From: CAYPPG01 sp964412555
GTDB taxonomy: Bacteria > Hinthialibacterota > Hinthialibacteria > Hinthialibacterales > Hinthialibacteraceae
Reading direction: 5' to 3'
DNA length: 64,000 nt
Assembly (NCBI GenBank): GCA_964412555.1
Contig: CAYPPG010000019.1
Location: forward strand, 1 to 64,000
The notes under the pieces are model-generated. The model was not told where the DNA came from. It searched no databases and worked only from the letters and a program-made list of their open reading frames with translations. The position numbers and the translations under genes were made by a program. Positions 1 to 8,942 of the stretch are shown here, in pieces (the first letter of the stretch is position 1; the number at the start of each line of letters is the position of its first letter).

Positions 1-100
1 CGACGTCAGCCAGGGCTTCCTCAGGTGGTTGCCGATGACCATGGATATCGTCGCCTGAAGTGACCCCAATGTCTAGTGCAAATTTTTCACGCTTACTCAT
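1..100 (-). CDS. N-terminus of an unidentified protein (cut by window edge)
   Basis: An open minus-strand frame begins with ATG at 98-100 and runs off the left edge, giving about 33 residues starting MSKREKFALDIGVTSGDD and rich in His, Pro and acidic residues. Only a weak purine-rich stretch precedes the ATG. I recognise no family in so short a piece. If the scar at 482-995 is the end of an integrated element, this gene could belong to that element or to the old host side. Confidence 0.4.
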   Translation of the reverse strand, partial: MSKREKFALDIGVTSGDDIHGHRQPPEEALADV

Positions 101-481
101 CTATTTTCCCTTTCAACCGTTTCTATGAATATTGTATCTTCATTGTTTCAAGAAATGTCAAGAAATTCTTATCCGATCTTTTTGCTTAAGCAGAACATAA
201 GTTTTTTGGGCTGATGTCATATTCTAAAAACAGATTCGTTTTCCTAGCGAGAAATGTGTGAGGACATCAGCTTTATTGGGCTGAGGGCCATCTATAAAAA
301 AAGCCTCATTTGAACCTTTTCTCATTATGGTTTTGTTCAATAAAACCAGTGGTTTTCGTCCACCCTCTGTCCACCCTTTAGGGGGATTATAAGGGCTCGT
401 AAGGGTGTTTAAGGGTATCATTCTATTTTTTTATCGGTTTCGAAAAGGTCTGATAATACCTGATTTAGATCGATCTTCCGC

Positions 482-548
482 GTAGTTCCACCATTGCCGC
501 CTTCTATTCCCAAGCTGAGGGGCGCGGGTTCGAACCCCGTTTCCCGCT
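482..548 (+). pseudogene. tRNA-Gly(CCC) 3' half with decayed 5' half (probable att scar)
   Basis: Positions 507-548 read as the 3' part of a bacterial tRNA-Gly. They contain the anticodon loop TTCCCAA, the 3' anticodon strand GCTGA, a variable loop, a complete T-arm (GCGGG-TTCGAAC-CCCGT pairs over 5 bp), and the acceptor 3' strand TTCCCGC with discriminator T. No 5' acceptor strand (GCGGGAA) lies upstream, and the D-arm region (482-506) keeps at most a TAGTTC remnant, so the molecule cannot fold. CCA is not encoded. tRNA 3' halves of this extent are typical attachment cores of tyrosine integrases, and an integrase fragment lies 130 bp downstream. Confidence 0.75.
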
Positions 549-680
549 CTTCTCTAAACCTCTCAAAATATTAAACTTACATCGATTCTCTCATGACAAT
601 TCTAACCTTCTGTGCTCTGGACTTAGGTCAATTTTTGTCCTTAGTCCTATTCTTAAATACTGTAGGAGCCAGAATCATGA

Positions 681-995
681 TACTTTTTTAAACATCAAGG
701 AATTTGGTACATCTATGGACGGAAAAATGGAAAACGGATTCGCGTTAGCACAAGAACACGAAAACGGAAGGAAGCTGAATGCATTTTGCATGAGTACACA
801 TCCAATGAAAAATACCTTTCTTTATCCAAAGCATTTGATATGCACATTGATGTCGCAAAACAAACTCTCGCCAAAAGCACCATCGAAAAAAGATTTATTT
901 CTTCAAGCGGAATATTTTTCCTTTCTTTGGTGAAAATACCCCAATCCATAAAATCGATAGAAACTAAATTCTTCAATATCGTGCGCGGTGATTAG
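681..995 (+). pseudogene. Degraded tyrosine recombinase/integrase N-terminal fragment
   Basis: The frame open from 681 to 995 encodes GIWYIYGRKNGKRIRVST followed by RTRKRKEAE and then SLSKAFDMHIDVAKQTLAKS. This matches the usual start of phage-type integrases: an arm-binding fold (W-x-Y...GKR-x-R-x-ST-x-T...KEAE) followed by the SAM-like core-binding helices. An in-frame stop (678-680) replaces the start, and the only nearby ATG (677) is out of frame. The frame loses similarity after about residue 65, and the catalytic domain (R...HxxR...Y) is missing. It is a remnant rather than a working gene. Its position next to the tRNA-Gly fragment supports an old site-specific integration event. Confidence 0.65.
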
Positions 996-1064
996 AAACA
1001 GTTGTAATGCTTCAAAATAGAAAGAGGATTATGTTGTGGAAATCAGGATGTCAAAAAAACGGGA

Positions 1065-2279
1065 TTATTGTAAGTATTGCGTTACAGCATCAAAAAAGAG
1101 AGCGCATTCCTTTTCCAGGGCGTCTATCCACGCTTCAGGCCAATGGCTGAGTTTTACAATGACTACATCTGCATCCGGCGCAATATAAATCATTTGCCCA
1201 TAGACACCTAAAGCTTGAAAGCGTCCATTGGGCAAGAGCCACCATTGATACCCATACCCAAGAGGATCATCTTTGTATAACTTTCCATATTGAATCGGAT
1301 CACGGTCGGGTGTAGTCGCTTGCCGGATCCAATTCTTGGAGAGTATCTGTTTTCCGTTTCGCTTTCCATTGTTTAATAACAACAAGCCGAATCTTCCATA
1401 ATCTCGTAAAGTTGCCACAAAACTGCCCACACTAAATTCTCGTCCTATTTCAGGAGGACCATCCAATAGCCATGCCGCATCACATTCCATCCCAGCCGGT
1501 TGCCACATTCTTTCTTCCATATGAGATGCCAATCGTTTTTTCGTTGCATTTTCCAGTGCCCATCCAAGTAAAGCCGTATCCATTCCATTATAATTAAATT
1601 TGGAACCCACGGGCCGTTCACGCCGAAGACTGTTTGCGCCTTCGACAAATCTGTAACGGTGTAATACGATTGCATCCCGGCAAAGTCTGACGAAAGGGAT
1701 TGATTCATCATTCCAATCATATGCCTCCCCCCATGCTACACCGGATAGCATTTGGAGGGCGTCTTTCATCGTCACTGTTTCATAAGCACTGCCAATAAGA
1801 GCGGGAAGATATCGAGTCAACGGATCGTCAACACTCGAAATGAATCCATCTTCTACCGCCATGCCTACCAATGTCGAAGTAATGGATTTCCCAACAGAAA
1901 AGGCAATAAACCGTGTTTTCTCATTTGAATTCTGTAAGTATTTTTCATAAACAATTTTGTCATTTTTGAGAACTAACAAGGCGCTCGCATAATTGCGCTG
2001 TAAAAAATGTTCGAGAGTATATGTGTGACCATTCATCGTGTATTCCGGTTTGAAAGCCCCTTTTCGTGGATATGAATCCAATGTATACACTTGCTTGGAG
2101 GCGTGAACTGTTCTGATTGGATGATAACGATCCGCATTTTGAAATTTATGAGCTCGATTTTTAATATCATAGAATGTTTTGCGCATCTCCAGCTTTTCGT
2201 CCTCAGAAATCTCTGCATAAAGAAATCCAGCCGTGTACAAACAGAACATAACCATAAAAACAGTAAAATGCTTTCTCAT
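1065..2279 (-). CDS. Secreted serine hydrolase, class C beta-lactamase/6-aminohexanoate hydrolase-like
   Basis: 404 residues. Residues 1-22 form a signal peptide ending at YAE, so the enzyme is probably periplasmic. The beta-lactamase-fold SxxK nucleophile motif is SVGK at residues 128-131. The second catalytic motif is the tyrosine in FNYNG (Tyr230), where class C enzymes have YxN. The closing part contains YGYQWWLLPNGRFQALG, as in the 6-aminohexanoate-dimer hydrolase/EstB branch, which usually cleaves esters or amides rather than beta-lactams. The substrate cannot be told from sequence. It is transcribed divergently from the DSD1-type gene at 2397, and a run of amino-acid/peptide genes follows on the other side of the shared intergenic space. 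Confidence 0.85.
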   Translation of the reverse strand: MRKHFTVFMVMFCLYTAGFLYAEISEDEKLEMRKTFYDIKNRAHKFQNADRYHPIRTVHASKQVYTLDSYPRKGAFKPEYTMNGHTYTLEHFLQRNYASALLVLKNDKIVYEKYLQNSNEKTRFIAFSVGKSITSTLVGMAVEDGFISSVDDPLTRYLPALIGSAYETVTMKDALQMLSGVAWGEAYDWNDESIPFVRLCRDAIVLHRYRFVEGANSLRRERPVGSKFNYNGMDTALLGWALENATKKRLASHMEERMWQPAGMECDAAWLLDGPPEIGREFSVGSFVATLRDYGRFGLLLLNNGKRNGKQILSKNWIRQATTPDRDPIQYGKLYKDDPLGYGYQWWLLPNGRFQALGVYGQMIYIAPDADVVIVKLSHWPEAWIDALEKECALFFDAVTQYLQ

Positions 2280-2396
2280 GATGAATAGTTCCTTTGTTCT
2301 ATGCTATAATCTCACATTTTTTGCATGCATATCCCTTTATGAATCAACACATGCCCATAGGATAGTATCAAAAACGGTATCTCAAATCAATTGATC

Positions 2397-3491
2397 ATGG
2401 ACGAACATTCTATTCCAACCCCAGCCCTGATGATAGACTTATCCATTGCGATGAACAATATTCAACGCATGGCGCACTACACTTCGAAACACAATCTTCA
2501 ATTACGCCCTCATACCAAAACCCATAAATCGTTGCGTATGGCTCGAGCACAAATGGCCGCCGGCGCTGTCGGTTTGACCGTTGCCAAGGCCGGGGAAGCC
2601 GAAATCATGGGCAACATGGCGGATGATATTCTTATCGCCTATCCCGCTCTAGATCAAAAACGCTGCTCTGCAATTGCTCGGTTGGCCACAAGAAATACCG
2701 TTCGTGTCGCCGTGGATTCCCGATTTGCCGTGGAAGCATTGGCATCTCATGTGTGTTCTTATCAAACAACCGTTGGCATCCTGATCGATATCGATGTCGG
2801 CCATCACCGAACCGGTTTGCAATCTCCGGCGGATTCACTTGAACTGGCTCAAGTCGTGGATCGAACGGATGGAGTGCGATTGGACGGTCTCATGATTTTC
2901 CCGGGCCATGTGACGGAAATCCTGGATCGGCAAAAAGAAAAACTTCAATCGATTTCTGATATTCTCGATGAAACGGTCGAAGTATGGAATCAGCATAGAT
3001 TCCAACCTGCCATCGTTTCCGGCGGCTCCACCCCCACGGCGTACCAATCCCATTTGATACGGCACCTAACCGAAATCCGCCCCGGTACTTATATCTATAA
3101 CGATATGAATTGTGTCAAAGGACAGTGGTGCGGCCTGGATGATTGTGCCGCGTCGATCATCACAATTGTCGTTAGCAATGCCGTCCCCGGCAAAGCGGTC
3201 ATCGATGCCGGCAGCAAAGCGTTGACTAGCGACCGATTGATCCATGCTCCGGAAGGTGGTGGATTCGGGTATGTTGTGGAATATCCGAGCGCAAAAATTG
3301 TCCGGCTTAGCGAAGAACATGGCGAGATCGATCTATCCGGCTGTGAACGTGTCCCCGAACTGGGAGAACGAATTCATGTCATCCCCAATCATATTTGCCC
3401 CTGCGTGAACTTGCAAAACTCCGTATGGATCAAGCATCCCAATGGGGAGGTCGAGGAGTCTCCTGTCGATACACGCGGGAAACTCTCTTAA
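2397..3491 (+). CDS. DSD1/D-threonine aldolase-family PLP enzyme
   Basis: 364 residues with an alanine-racemase-like N-terminal barrel. IPTPALMIDLSIAMNNI opens the fold, and RPHTKTHKS carries the lysine expected to form the PLP Schiff base (around residue 45). The C-terminal beta domain ends in a typical metal-site pattern, with HVIPNHICPCVNL. Family members act as D-threonine aldolase, D-serine dehydratase or 3-hydroxy-D-aspartate aldolase; the substrate is unresolved here. The ATG at 2397 is preferred over the in-frame TTG at 2391, and neither has a clear Shine-Dalgarno site. It sits next to a symporter and an M19 dipeptidase, suggesting catabolism of D-amino acids or dipeptides. Confidence 0.85.
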   Translation: MDEHSIPTPALMIDLSIAMNNIQRMAHYTSKHNLQLRPHTKTHKSLRMARAQMAAGAVGLTVAKAGEAEIMGNMADDILIAYPALDQKRCSAIARLATRNTVRVAVDSRFAVEALASHVCSYQTTVGILIDIDVGHHRTGLQSPADSLELAQVVDRTDGVRLDGLMIFPGHVTEILDRQKEKLQSISDILDETVEVWNQHRFQPAIVSGGSTPTAYQSHLIRHLTEIRPGTYIYNDMNCVKGQWCGLDDCAASIITIVVSNAVPGKAVIDAGSKALTSDRLIHAPEGGGFGYVVEYPSAKIVRLSEEHGEIDLSGCERVPELGERIHVIPNHICPCVNLQNSVWIKHPNGEVEESPVDTRGKLS

Positions 3492-3498
3492 AAAAACT

Positions 3499-5142
3499 TC
3501 ATGATTCGTAATTTTTGTAAAAATAAAAACGAACGAGATGTTCGGGGGGTGGCGAACTATATATACTTCCGATAATCCCCGCCAGGAACGAAACCAGCAA
3601 TCCCCATATTGCCGGCAATATTCCCCATAAGTTATAGGGGCCGATACTTTTTGTCAGGTACCAATTCAGGGCATACAAAGCAAGCGTCGTAATCACCCCA
3701 CTGGCGATCGCCCAGATCATCCCCGCTGCCGTCGCCCGTTTCCAATACAGTGCAAGCGTAATCGGGGCCAGAAAACAGCAGGCCAATCCCGTCGAAGCAA
3801 AAACGACGATATCTTGCAAAAAGCGTGGAGGATTCAATGCACCGATGGTGACGATAAGTCCAACAATGATGGTGGTCATATAACTGCTTTTCCGAAGCAA
3901 GGACGACGGAGCCGCCGGATGAATCGAACGTTGGTAAATATCGCGAACCAGACTCGAACTGATCATCAACAAAAAACTATCGACTGTCGACATAATGGCT
4001 GCAAATGGTGCGGCCAGCAGGATTCCAGCAAGGAAGGGAGGAGCAACCGCTGTTACCAAACTCGGCATGACCTGATCGGGTTCGGACAGAGGAGGTAGAA
4101 TCACGCGCGCACAGACGAAAATAGCGACCAGCGGAAGATAGATCAGAAAATAGTAAAAACTGACCGTGCAAATCGCCCACCGATACACCTGTGTATTCTT
4201 GAAAGCCATGAGACGAATCAAAGTCCCCGGCTGCCCCGCTCCGGTAATCGGCCAAAAAATGAAAAAGGAGATCGCCAGCCCAAACGGCAAAAAACCGGCG
4301 GAATTGTTGCGCTCCGGAGCCGGTCCGGAAACAAGATTATGCGTCTCCGCAATTCCGTATTCAGTCTGCTGCTCCTTGGATTCCTGAATCAAGGTCTGCG
4401 TTGCCCCTTCCAATCCCCCTGCTTTCGAAAGAGTGAAATAGAGTAATAGAAGAACACCGATGAACATCACAAATCCCTGCAGCACATCCGTCCAAACCAC
4501 AGCCCGAAAACCGCCGTAAGAGGTATACAAAATAACTACACCCGCAAAAAGAAGAAGCGCTAAACAATATTCATTGCTTGGATGTGCATCCGCTTCACCA
4601 AGGAAGGAAAAAGTATCCGGAATCCATGTCAGCGAAGCGGCGGTATTTTCAAAAAGGGGAGAGTCTTGCAGCAGAATCTGAACGATCATTCCCCCCGCTT
4701 TGAATTGGGCAACCAGATACACGGAAAGAAAAAGGGAAAGAATCAACGCAATTAAAATCCCCAGCCGTTGATCCTGAAATCGGTCACGAAACAAATCCGG
4801 CAATGTGATCGCCCCGGTTTTTCGCGCCACTTGGTTGATGCGTTTCCCAAATAGTCCCAAACAAATCACCGGCACGAACATATAGCCCGCAATCCACAAG
4901 GCTAAAATCCAGCCGTACTGATAGATCAGAGCCGGAAAGCCGGTAAAACTTCCTCCGCTGGAGCTGGTGGCGGCATAGGTCATGGCCAATGCCCACATCC
5001 CCAATGTGCGGCTGCCGAGAAAATATTCTTTCAAAAAATGACGGCCGCTCAAAAGGCGATGGGAAAACAAAGCGAGTAGAAATACTCCCCCCAAATAGAA
5101 GCAAAACGAAAGAATTGACCATGAACTTGCTTCAAGATTCAT
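3499..5142 (-). CDS. Sodium:solute symporter (SSS family)
   Basis: 547 residues with about 13 hydrophobic membrane segments. It shows the SSS-family hallmarks: the early stretch AMTYAATSSSGGSFTGFPAL and the mid-protein GGFRAVVWTDVLQGFVMFIG. The start at 5142 (MNLEASSWS) overlaps the end of the small membrane protein gene at 5132 by 11 bp, which implies translational coupling; the open frame extends further upstream, but only inside that gene. SSS carriers with a separate small partner resemble the PanF/YhdT arrangement. The substrate is probably an organic acid or amino acid, given the neighbouring PLP enzyme and dipeptidase. Transcribed convergently with the DSD1-type gene, with stops 7 bp apart. 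Confidence 0.9.
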   Translation of the reverse strand: MNLEASSWSILSFCFYLGGVFLLALFSHRLLSGRHFLKEYFLGSRTLGMWALAMTYAATSSSGGSFTGFPALIYQYGWILALWIAGYMFVPVICLGLFGKRINQVARKTGAITLPDLFRDRFQDQRLGILIALILSLFLSVYLVAQFKAGGMIVQILLQDSPLFENTAASLTWIPDTFSFLGEADAHPSNEYCLALLLFAGVVILYTSYGGFRAVVWTDVLQGFVMFIGVLLLLYFTLSKAGGLEGATQTLIQESKEQQTEYGIAETHNLVSGPAPERNNSAGFLPFGLAISFFIFWPITGAGQPGTLIRLMAFKNTQVYRWAICTVSFYYFLIYLPLVAIFVCARVILPPLSEPDQVMPSLVTAVAPPFLAGILLAAPFAAIMSTVDSFLLMISSSLVRDIYQRSIHPAAPSSLLRKSSYMTTIIVGLIVTIGALNPPRFLQDIVVFASTGLACCFLAPITLALYWKRATAAGMIWAIASGVITTLALYALNWYLTKSIGPYNLWGILPAIWGLLVSFLAGIIGSIYSSPPPEHLVRFYFYKNYES

Positions 5143-5446
5143 CCCGCTCTTCCTCCGGTTCTTCTCCCAAATCCTCATCTTTGACGAACCACAATCCAAA
5201 CCAGCAACTAAAAAGAATGGCGGCTGCCCAAGGCACGGCGATCCCCCACACCACCCATGTCGGAATTCCCAAAAGAGTAGTTACCGATTCCGCTTCGAGA
5301 TCGTAGCCGAAAAAATAACAATATAAGACGGTATATACTCCCCCGATCACGAATGCCAGCACGATGACAAGCGCTTCCCGTCTCGCATTCAGGTAAATCG
5401 GATCGTCCGGCGGAGTGGAGTCTTGATCTTGTTTTTTTTTCATCAT
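5132..5446 (-). CDS. Small two-helix membrane protein, YhdT/DUF997-like symporter partner
   Basis: 104 residues, starting at the MM pair (5441-5446) behind an AAGAGA-type ribosome site. Residues around 24-45 and 58-86 are two transmembrane helices (ALVIVLAFVIGGVYTVLYCY and PTWVVWGIAVPWAAAILFSC), and the tail is very acidic. The layout and position, directly upstream of and overlapping an SSS symporter, match the DUF997/YhdT proteins that accompany PanF-type carriers. The role of such partners is not established. The open frame reaches to 5845, but that extension lies antisense to the dipeptidase gene and is not credible. Confidence 0.75.
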   Translation of the reverse strand: MMKKKQDQDSTPPDDPIYLNARREALVIVLAFVIGGVYTVLYCYFFGYDLEAESVTTLLGIPTWVVWGIAVPWAAAILFSCWFGLWFVKDEDLGEEPEEERDES

Positions 5447-5542
5447 AATCTCTTTTAAAAATCTAACGAAAATCACAATCGGCTTATTTGTTTTCCCGAC
5501 AAGAACAGTATAATGGAACATCAATTCATTGCGAGGTTGGTT

Positions 5543-6613
5543 ATGTTGATTATCGATTCCCATCTCGATTTGGCTTGGAATGCGCTGCAATGGAACCGGA
5601 ATCTTTTCTATTCGGTCTATACAATCCGCGTTCTGGAAGCGAAAACTCCCGGACCGGGCCGTGCCCAGAATACTGTGGCATTTCCCGAAATGCGCCAGGC
5701 ACGCATTGCCGTTTCCTTCGCCACTCTGCTCGCCCGTTCCACCGGCATGCCGGAACCGCATATCGATTATGCAACTCCTTACCAGGCTTATGGTATCGCA
5801 CAAGGCCAACTGGCTTACTATCGCGCCTTGGAACAAGACGGGCACATCCGGTTATTGAAAAATGCTTCGGAACTCGACCGTCATATCGCTGAATGGGAAG
5901 CCTTTGAACAATCCGGAGATACTGAAACTCCGCCGCTTGGAATCGTATTGAGTATGGAAAGCGCCGATCCTATCTTGTCTCCCGCTCAACTCGAAGAATG
6001 GTGGAACGCCGGTCTTCGCCTTTTGGGAGTGGCTCACTTCGGGCAAGGACGGTACACGGGGGGAACCGGAGTTGAAAACGGTCTCGGTGAGCTGGGAAGG
6101 GAATTGATTTCCGAAATGAGCCGGCTGGGCATCGCACTCGATTTGACTCACTATTCCGATAATGCATTCTGGCAGGCTCTCGAGCGGTTCGAGGGTCCGG
6201 TTCTGGCCAGTCACAACAATTGCCGTACTCTTGTGCCTCATCAACGCCAATTCAGCGATGAACAGATCAAAGCCATCATCGAGCGTGACGGCGTGATCGG
6301 CGCAGCCTTCGATTGCTGGATGTTACAGCCGGGCTGGATTGTCGATCACAGTTCGAACCGGGATGTAAGCCTAGAAAACGTCGTCGATCATATCGATCAT
6401 ATCTGCCAATTATCCGGAAACTGCCTCCATGCCGGCATTGGAAGCGATTTGGATGGTGGTTTCGGTAGGGATCAATCCCCCGCCGATTTGGATACAATCA
6501 TCGATCTGCAAAAACTGGCCGGTATATTCGAAAAACGCGGATATCGTCCGGATGATATCGCCCAAATCATGCATGGGAACTGGCTGCGTTTTTTACGCAA
6601 AGCGTGGAGTTAA
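5543..6613 (+). CDS. Membrane dipeptidase (peptidase family M19)
   Basis: 356 residues. The zinc-binding HxD motif is in IDSHLDLAWN (His7, Asp9), and the bridging glutamate is probably in VLSMESADPI. The later metal or substrate histidines are in LDLTHYSDN and VLASHNNCRTL, and GIGSDLDGGF carries the conserved Asp near the end. The family hydrolyses dipeptides, often with a D-residue at the C-terminal position. The start at 5543 has GAGG six bases upstream and begins exactly at the conserved MLIIDSHLD; the open frame from 5513 adds 10 residues without a ribosome site. There is no signal peptide, so it is predicted cytoplasmic. RidA follows after 44 bp on the same strand. Confidence 0.9.
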   Translation: MLIIDSHLDLAWNALQWNRNLFYSVYTIRVLEAKTPGPGRAQNTVAFPEMRQARIAVSFATLLARSTGMPEPHIDYATPYQAYGIAQGQLAYYRALEQDGHIRLLKNASELDRHIAEWEAFEQSGDTETPPLGIVLSMESADPILSPAQLEEWWNAGLRLLGVAHFGQGRYTGGTGVENGLGELGRELISEMSRLGIALDLTHYSDNAFWQALERFEGPVLASHNNCRTLVPHQRQFSDEQIKAIIERDGVIGAAFDCWMLQPGWIVDHSSNRDVSLENVVDHIDHICQLSGNCLHAGIGSDLDGGFGRDQSPADLDTIIDLQKLAGIFEKRGYRPDDIAQIMHGNWLRFLRKAWS

Positions 6614-6657
6614 TTTTGCTTATTGCAAGTTATTAAAAAAATAATGAAGGAGGTATC

Positions 6658-7035
6658 ATGCGCAAGCCGATTTTTTCAGCCAAAGGAGCGCCCCCCCAAG
6701 GTCCGTATACACCCGCCATCGTTGCCGATGGTCCCCAAGTCTATGTTTCAGGCCAAGGTCCGATCGATCCCGAAACCGGCGAGTTTCGCCTGGGGGACTT
6801 TCGCGAAGAAGCGATGTTGACTTTCAAGAATGTAGGAACCTTACTGGAGGCGGCCGGTACCTCGTGGGAACATGCCGTGAAAGTCAATATCTATCTTTCG
6901 GACTTGAACAATTTCTCTGCCATGAATGGAATTTATAAACAATTTATCCAAGAGCCTTATCCCGCCCGTACGACTGTGCAGGCACATTTGGGGAAAATTA
7001 TGATCGAGGTGGATTGTATCGCGGTTGTGCCATAG
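6658..7035 (+). CDS. RidA-family enamine/imine deaminase
   Basis: 125 residues with the typical RidA pattern: GAPPQGPYTPAI near the start, YVSGQGPIDPETGEF, the middle helix TFKNVGTLLEAAG, VKVNIYLSDLNNF, and PARTTVQAHLGK with the arginine that binds the substrate carboxylate. It ends with VEVDCIAVVP-like residues. RidA proteins hydrolyse reactive enamines made by PLP enzymes, which fits the DSD1-type enzyme upstream. A strong AAGGAGG site lies 5 bases before the ATG. Probably co-transcribed with the M19 dipeptidase. Confidence 0.93.
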   Translation: MRKPIFSAKGAPPQGPYTPAIVADGPQVYVSGQGPIDPETGEFRLGDFREEAMLTFKNVGTLLEAAGTSWEHAVKVNIYLSDLNNFSAMNGIYKQFIQEPYPARTTVQAHLGKIMIEVDCIAVVP

Positions 7036-7061
7036 AACTTCATAGAGGTCACTGATTAACA

Positions 7062-7530
7062 ATGAACCAATATCCCATTAGCTGGTTTTATGTCCTGGCT
7101 TTCGCGATCTCCTGGTTGGGCTGGTTTCCGGTTATTTTGGGATCCCATGGTATTCCCCCCTTTGATCATCCTTTCTTTTTCTTTTTCCTCATCGCCCCGA
7201 TTGCAGAAACGATACAATGCCGTGTTTGCCAGTCTCATTGTCGGTATTCTGTGGGGATTGTGGCATATCCCGCTTTTCTTATGGAAGGGAAATCCAATGA
7301 TGGAGTATCCTTTTGTGCCTTGGTTTATCGGGATCGTAGCACAATCGTTTCTTTATACTTGGATTTATAATAGCACGAAGGGGAGTATACTGCTGGTGAC
7401 GCTGTATCATGTGGCTTTGAATACGTTTGGAGTGGTGGTGATGGGGGTGTCTGTTTTTGTGTTGGCGGGGGTGTATTGTGTGGTGGCAGGGGTGCTCGGA
7501 GTCGTTTTTGGAAGTGAGCATTTATCGTAG
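7062..7530 (+). pseudogene. CPBP-family intramembrane protease, internally deleted and frameshifted
   Basis: Two overlapping frames each carry half of one CPBP (Abi) protease. Frame 1 from 7062 gives the first membrane helix (NQYPISWFYVLAFAISWLGW). Frame 2 resumes near 7195 with PRLQKRYNAVFASLIVGI and then LWGLWHIPLFLW, the conserved second motif, followed by later helices up to 7530. In intact family members about 80 or more residues, including the catalytic EExxR motif, lie between these parts, often directly before the PRLQKRYN-like stretch. Here that segment is missing and the frame changes at the join. The product cannot be an active protease. Confidence 0.75.
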
Positions 7531-7624
7531 TGAAATCGAGTATATGAGAACTGACGATGTTTTGAAATTGAGGTTATCCTTCTATTTGGTATTTCACCGA
7601 TTACGAAAAAACCGGAGAATTATA

Positions 7625-8593
7625 ATGGCTACTTATTCTTTCCTTGACCTTGCGTACGATGTGCTGAAAGAGTCTAATACACCTTTGACTTATCAAGAAA
7701 TATGGGAAATAGGTAAAGAGAAAAGTTTTAGTAACAAAATTAAAACCTCAGGAAAAACACCTTGGCATAGCCTTGGTGCGCAACTTTATGTCGAAGTGAG
7801 AGATAATGAAGATTCTAGCTTTATTAAGGTGGGGAAACGTCCGGCTCGTTTCTTCCTAAAAGAAAGAGCTTCTGAATTACCACCCGACGCAGTTTCTAGA
7901 ATCGAGAAAGAAGAAACAAAGAGAAAAGAAAAAAAGACAGAATATCGCGAGCGTGATCTTCATCCACTTCTTACATATTTTGCATATGCAAATCCGACTT
8001 TTAATCGTGGTCGATCTATTTTTACAAAAACAATATACCATGAGAAATCTCAACGTTCTGGATACAACGAATGGATTCATCCCGATATGGTTGGGTTTTA
8101 TCTTCCTCTCGATGATTGGCGACCAGATGTTATTGAGTTTAACCGGTTGTCAGATAACAATTCACTCAGATTATTCTCCTTTGAATTGAAGAAAAATTTG
8201 ACTAAGGCAAACTACAGAGAGGCATACTTTCAAGCTGTTTCGAACTCATCATGGGCACATGAGGGCTATCTTGTTGCTGCTGAAATACTACAAGATGATG
8301 AGTTTCTCTCCGAACTTGAACGCCTTGCATCATCCTTTGGTATAGGCATTATTCATTTGGACGCTCATGACATTGATAGTTCGAGTATTCTTTATCCGAC
8401 TCGAAATAAAGAAGTTCTTGATTGGGAAACGATTAATAAACTATGCGAACAAAATTCTAACTTCGAAAAGTTTCTTCAAGATGTAAAAATTGATTTTGAA
8501 TCGAAGCGTATTCATCGAGCAGAATTCGATGAGGTATTGAAAGACATTAGGAAATATATTCTAGATATATTAAAAATCGAGCAAGAAACATGA
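7625..8593 (+). CDS. HARE-HTH domain protein with PD-(D/E)XK nuclease-like C-terminus
   Basis: 322 residues. Residues 1-80 form a HARE-HTH-type winged helix (TYSFLDLAYDVLKES, then TYQEIWEIGKE, WHSLGAQLYVEVRDN and KVGKRPARFFLK), a domain found in chromatin factors and restriction endonucleases. A charged linker follows. The C-terminal half contains WRPDVIEFNR and then FSFELKKNLTKANYREA, a plausible D...ExK nuclease core with a downstream Gln-containing helix (AYFQAVSNSSWAHEGYLVA). It resembles uncharacterised COG2958-type proteins. The start at 7625 has GGAG nine bases upstream; an in-frame start at 7457 would run over the pseudogene. Base composition is more AT-rich than in neighbouring genes, suggesting transfer. 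A defence role is inferred only. Confidence 0.75.
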   Translation: MATYSFLDLAYDVLKESNTPLTYQEIWEIGKEKSFSNKIKTSGKTPWHSLGAQLYVEVRDNEDSSFIKVGKRPARFFLKERASELPPDAVSRIEKEETKRKEKKTEYRERDLHPLLTYFAYANPTFNRGRSIFTKTIYHEKSQRSGYNEWIHPDMVGFYLPLDDWRPDVIEFNRLSDNNSLRLFSFELKKNLTKANYREAYFQAVSNSSWAHEGYLVAAEILQDDEFLSELERLASSFGIGIIHLDAHDIDSSSILYPTRNKEVLDWETINKLCEQNSNFEKFLQDVKIDFESKRIHRAEFDEVLKDIRKYILDILKIEQET

Positions 8594-8688
8594 GTAAAGA
8601 TTTAAATTGCGTTGATTAAAGTCTGAATAAGATAATGCTATTTGTGACAAAATTAAAGATTAATACCTTTGTAAGGATTTTTACACCT

Positions 8689-8940
8689 ATGGCCAAAGAG
8701 AAAAGAAAACTGACTCGTGAGGAAAAGAAAAAAAAGAGACGTAGGAAAAAAGAATATATGACAATTTTTGTTAATGGGAAACAAAAACGAGTGAAAAGGC
8801 CACCGACAATTAATGGTATACCTGTGGAGGAATATATCCGAAGAAATGCGGGCGCGATGTGGCTTTATCAATGTGAAATGTGGGAGTATATCGATTTTGA
8901 GGAAGATGATTCAGGTTCCAAATCGATTGAGGAGTTTTAA
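8689..8940 (+). CDS. Small basic protein of unknown function
   Basis: 83 residues starting MAKEKRKLTREEKKKKRRRK, so the first third is very basic. NGKQKRVKRPPTINGIPVEEY and MWLYQCEMWEYIDFEED follow, with an acidic tail. AAGGA lies about 12 bases upstream of the ATG, and an in-frame ATG at 8635 would add 18 unlikely residues. The strongly basic start suggests nucleic-acid binding, but no domain is recognised. It ends 2 bp before the next ORF, so the two are probably one transcript. Confidence 0.6.
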   Translation: MAKEKRKLTREEKKKKRRRKKEYMTIFVNGKQKRVKRPPTINGIPVEEYIRRNAGAMWLYQCEMWEYIDFEEDDSGSKSIEEF

Positions 8941-8942
8941 CT

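Noticed and set aside
224..421. Minus-strand 65-codon ORF
   Set aside because: No ribosome site, no recognisable family, and located in the decayed integration zone.
5447..5845. N-terminal extension of the small YhdT-like protein
   Set aside because: It is antisense to the M19 dipeptidase gene and has no family signature; the MM start at 5446 has a ribosome site.
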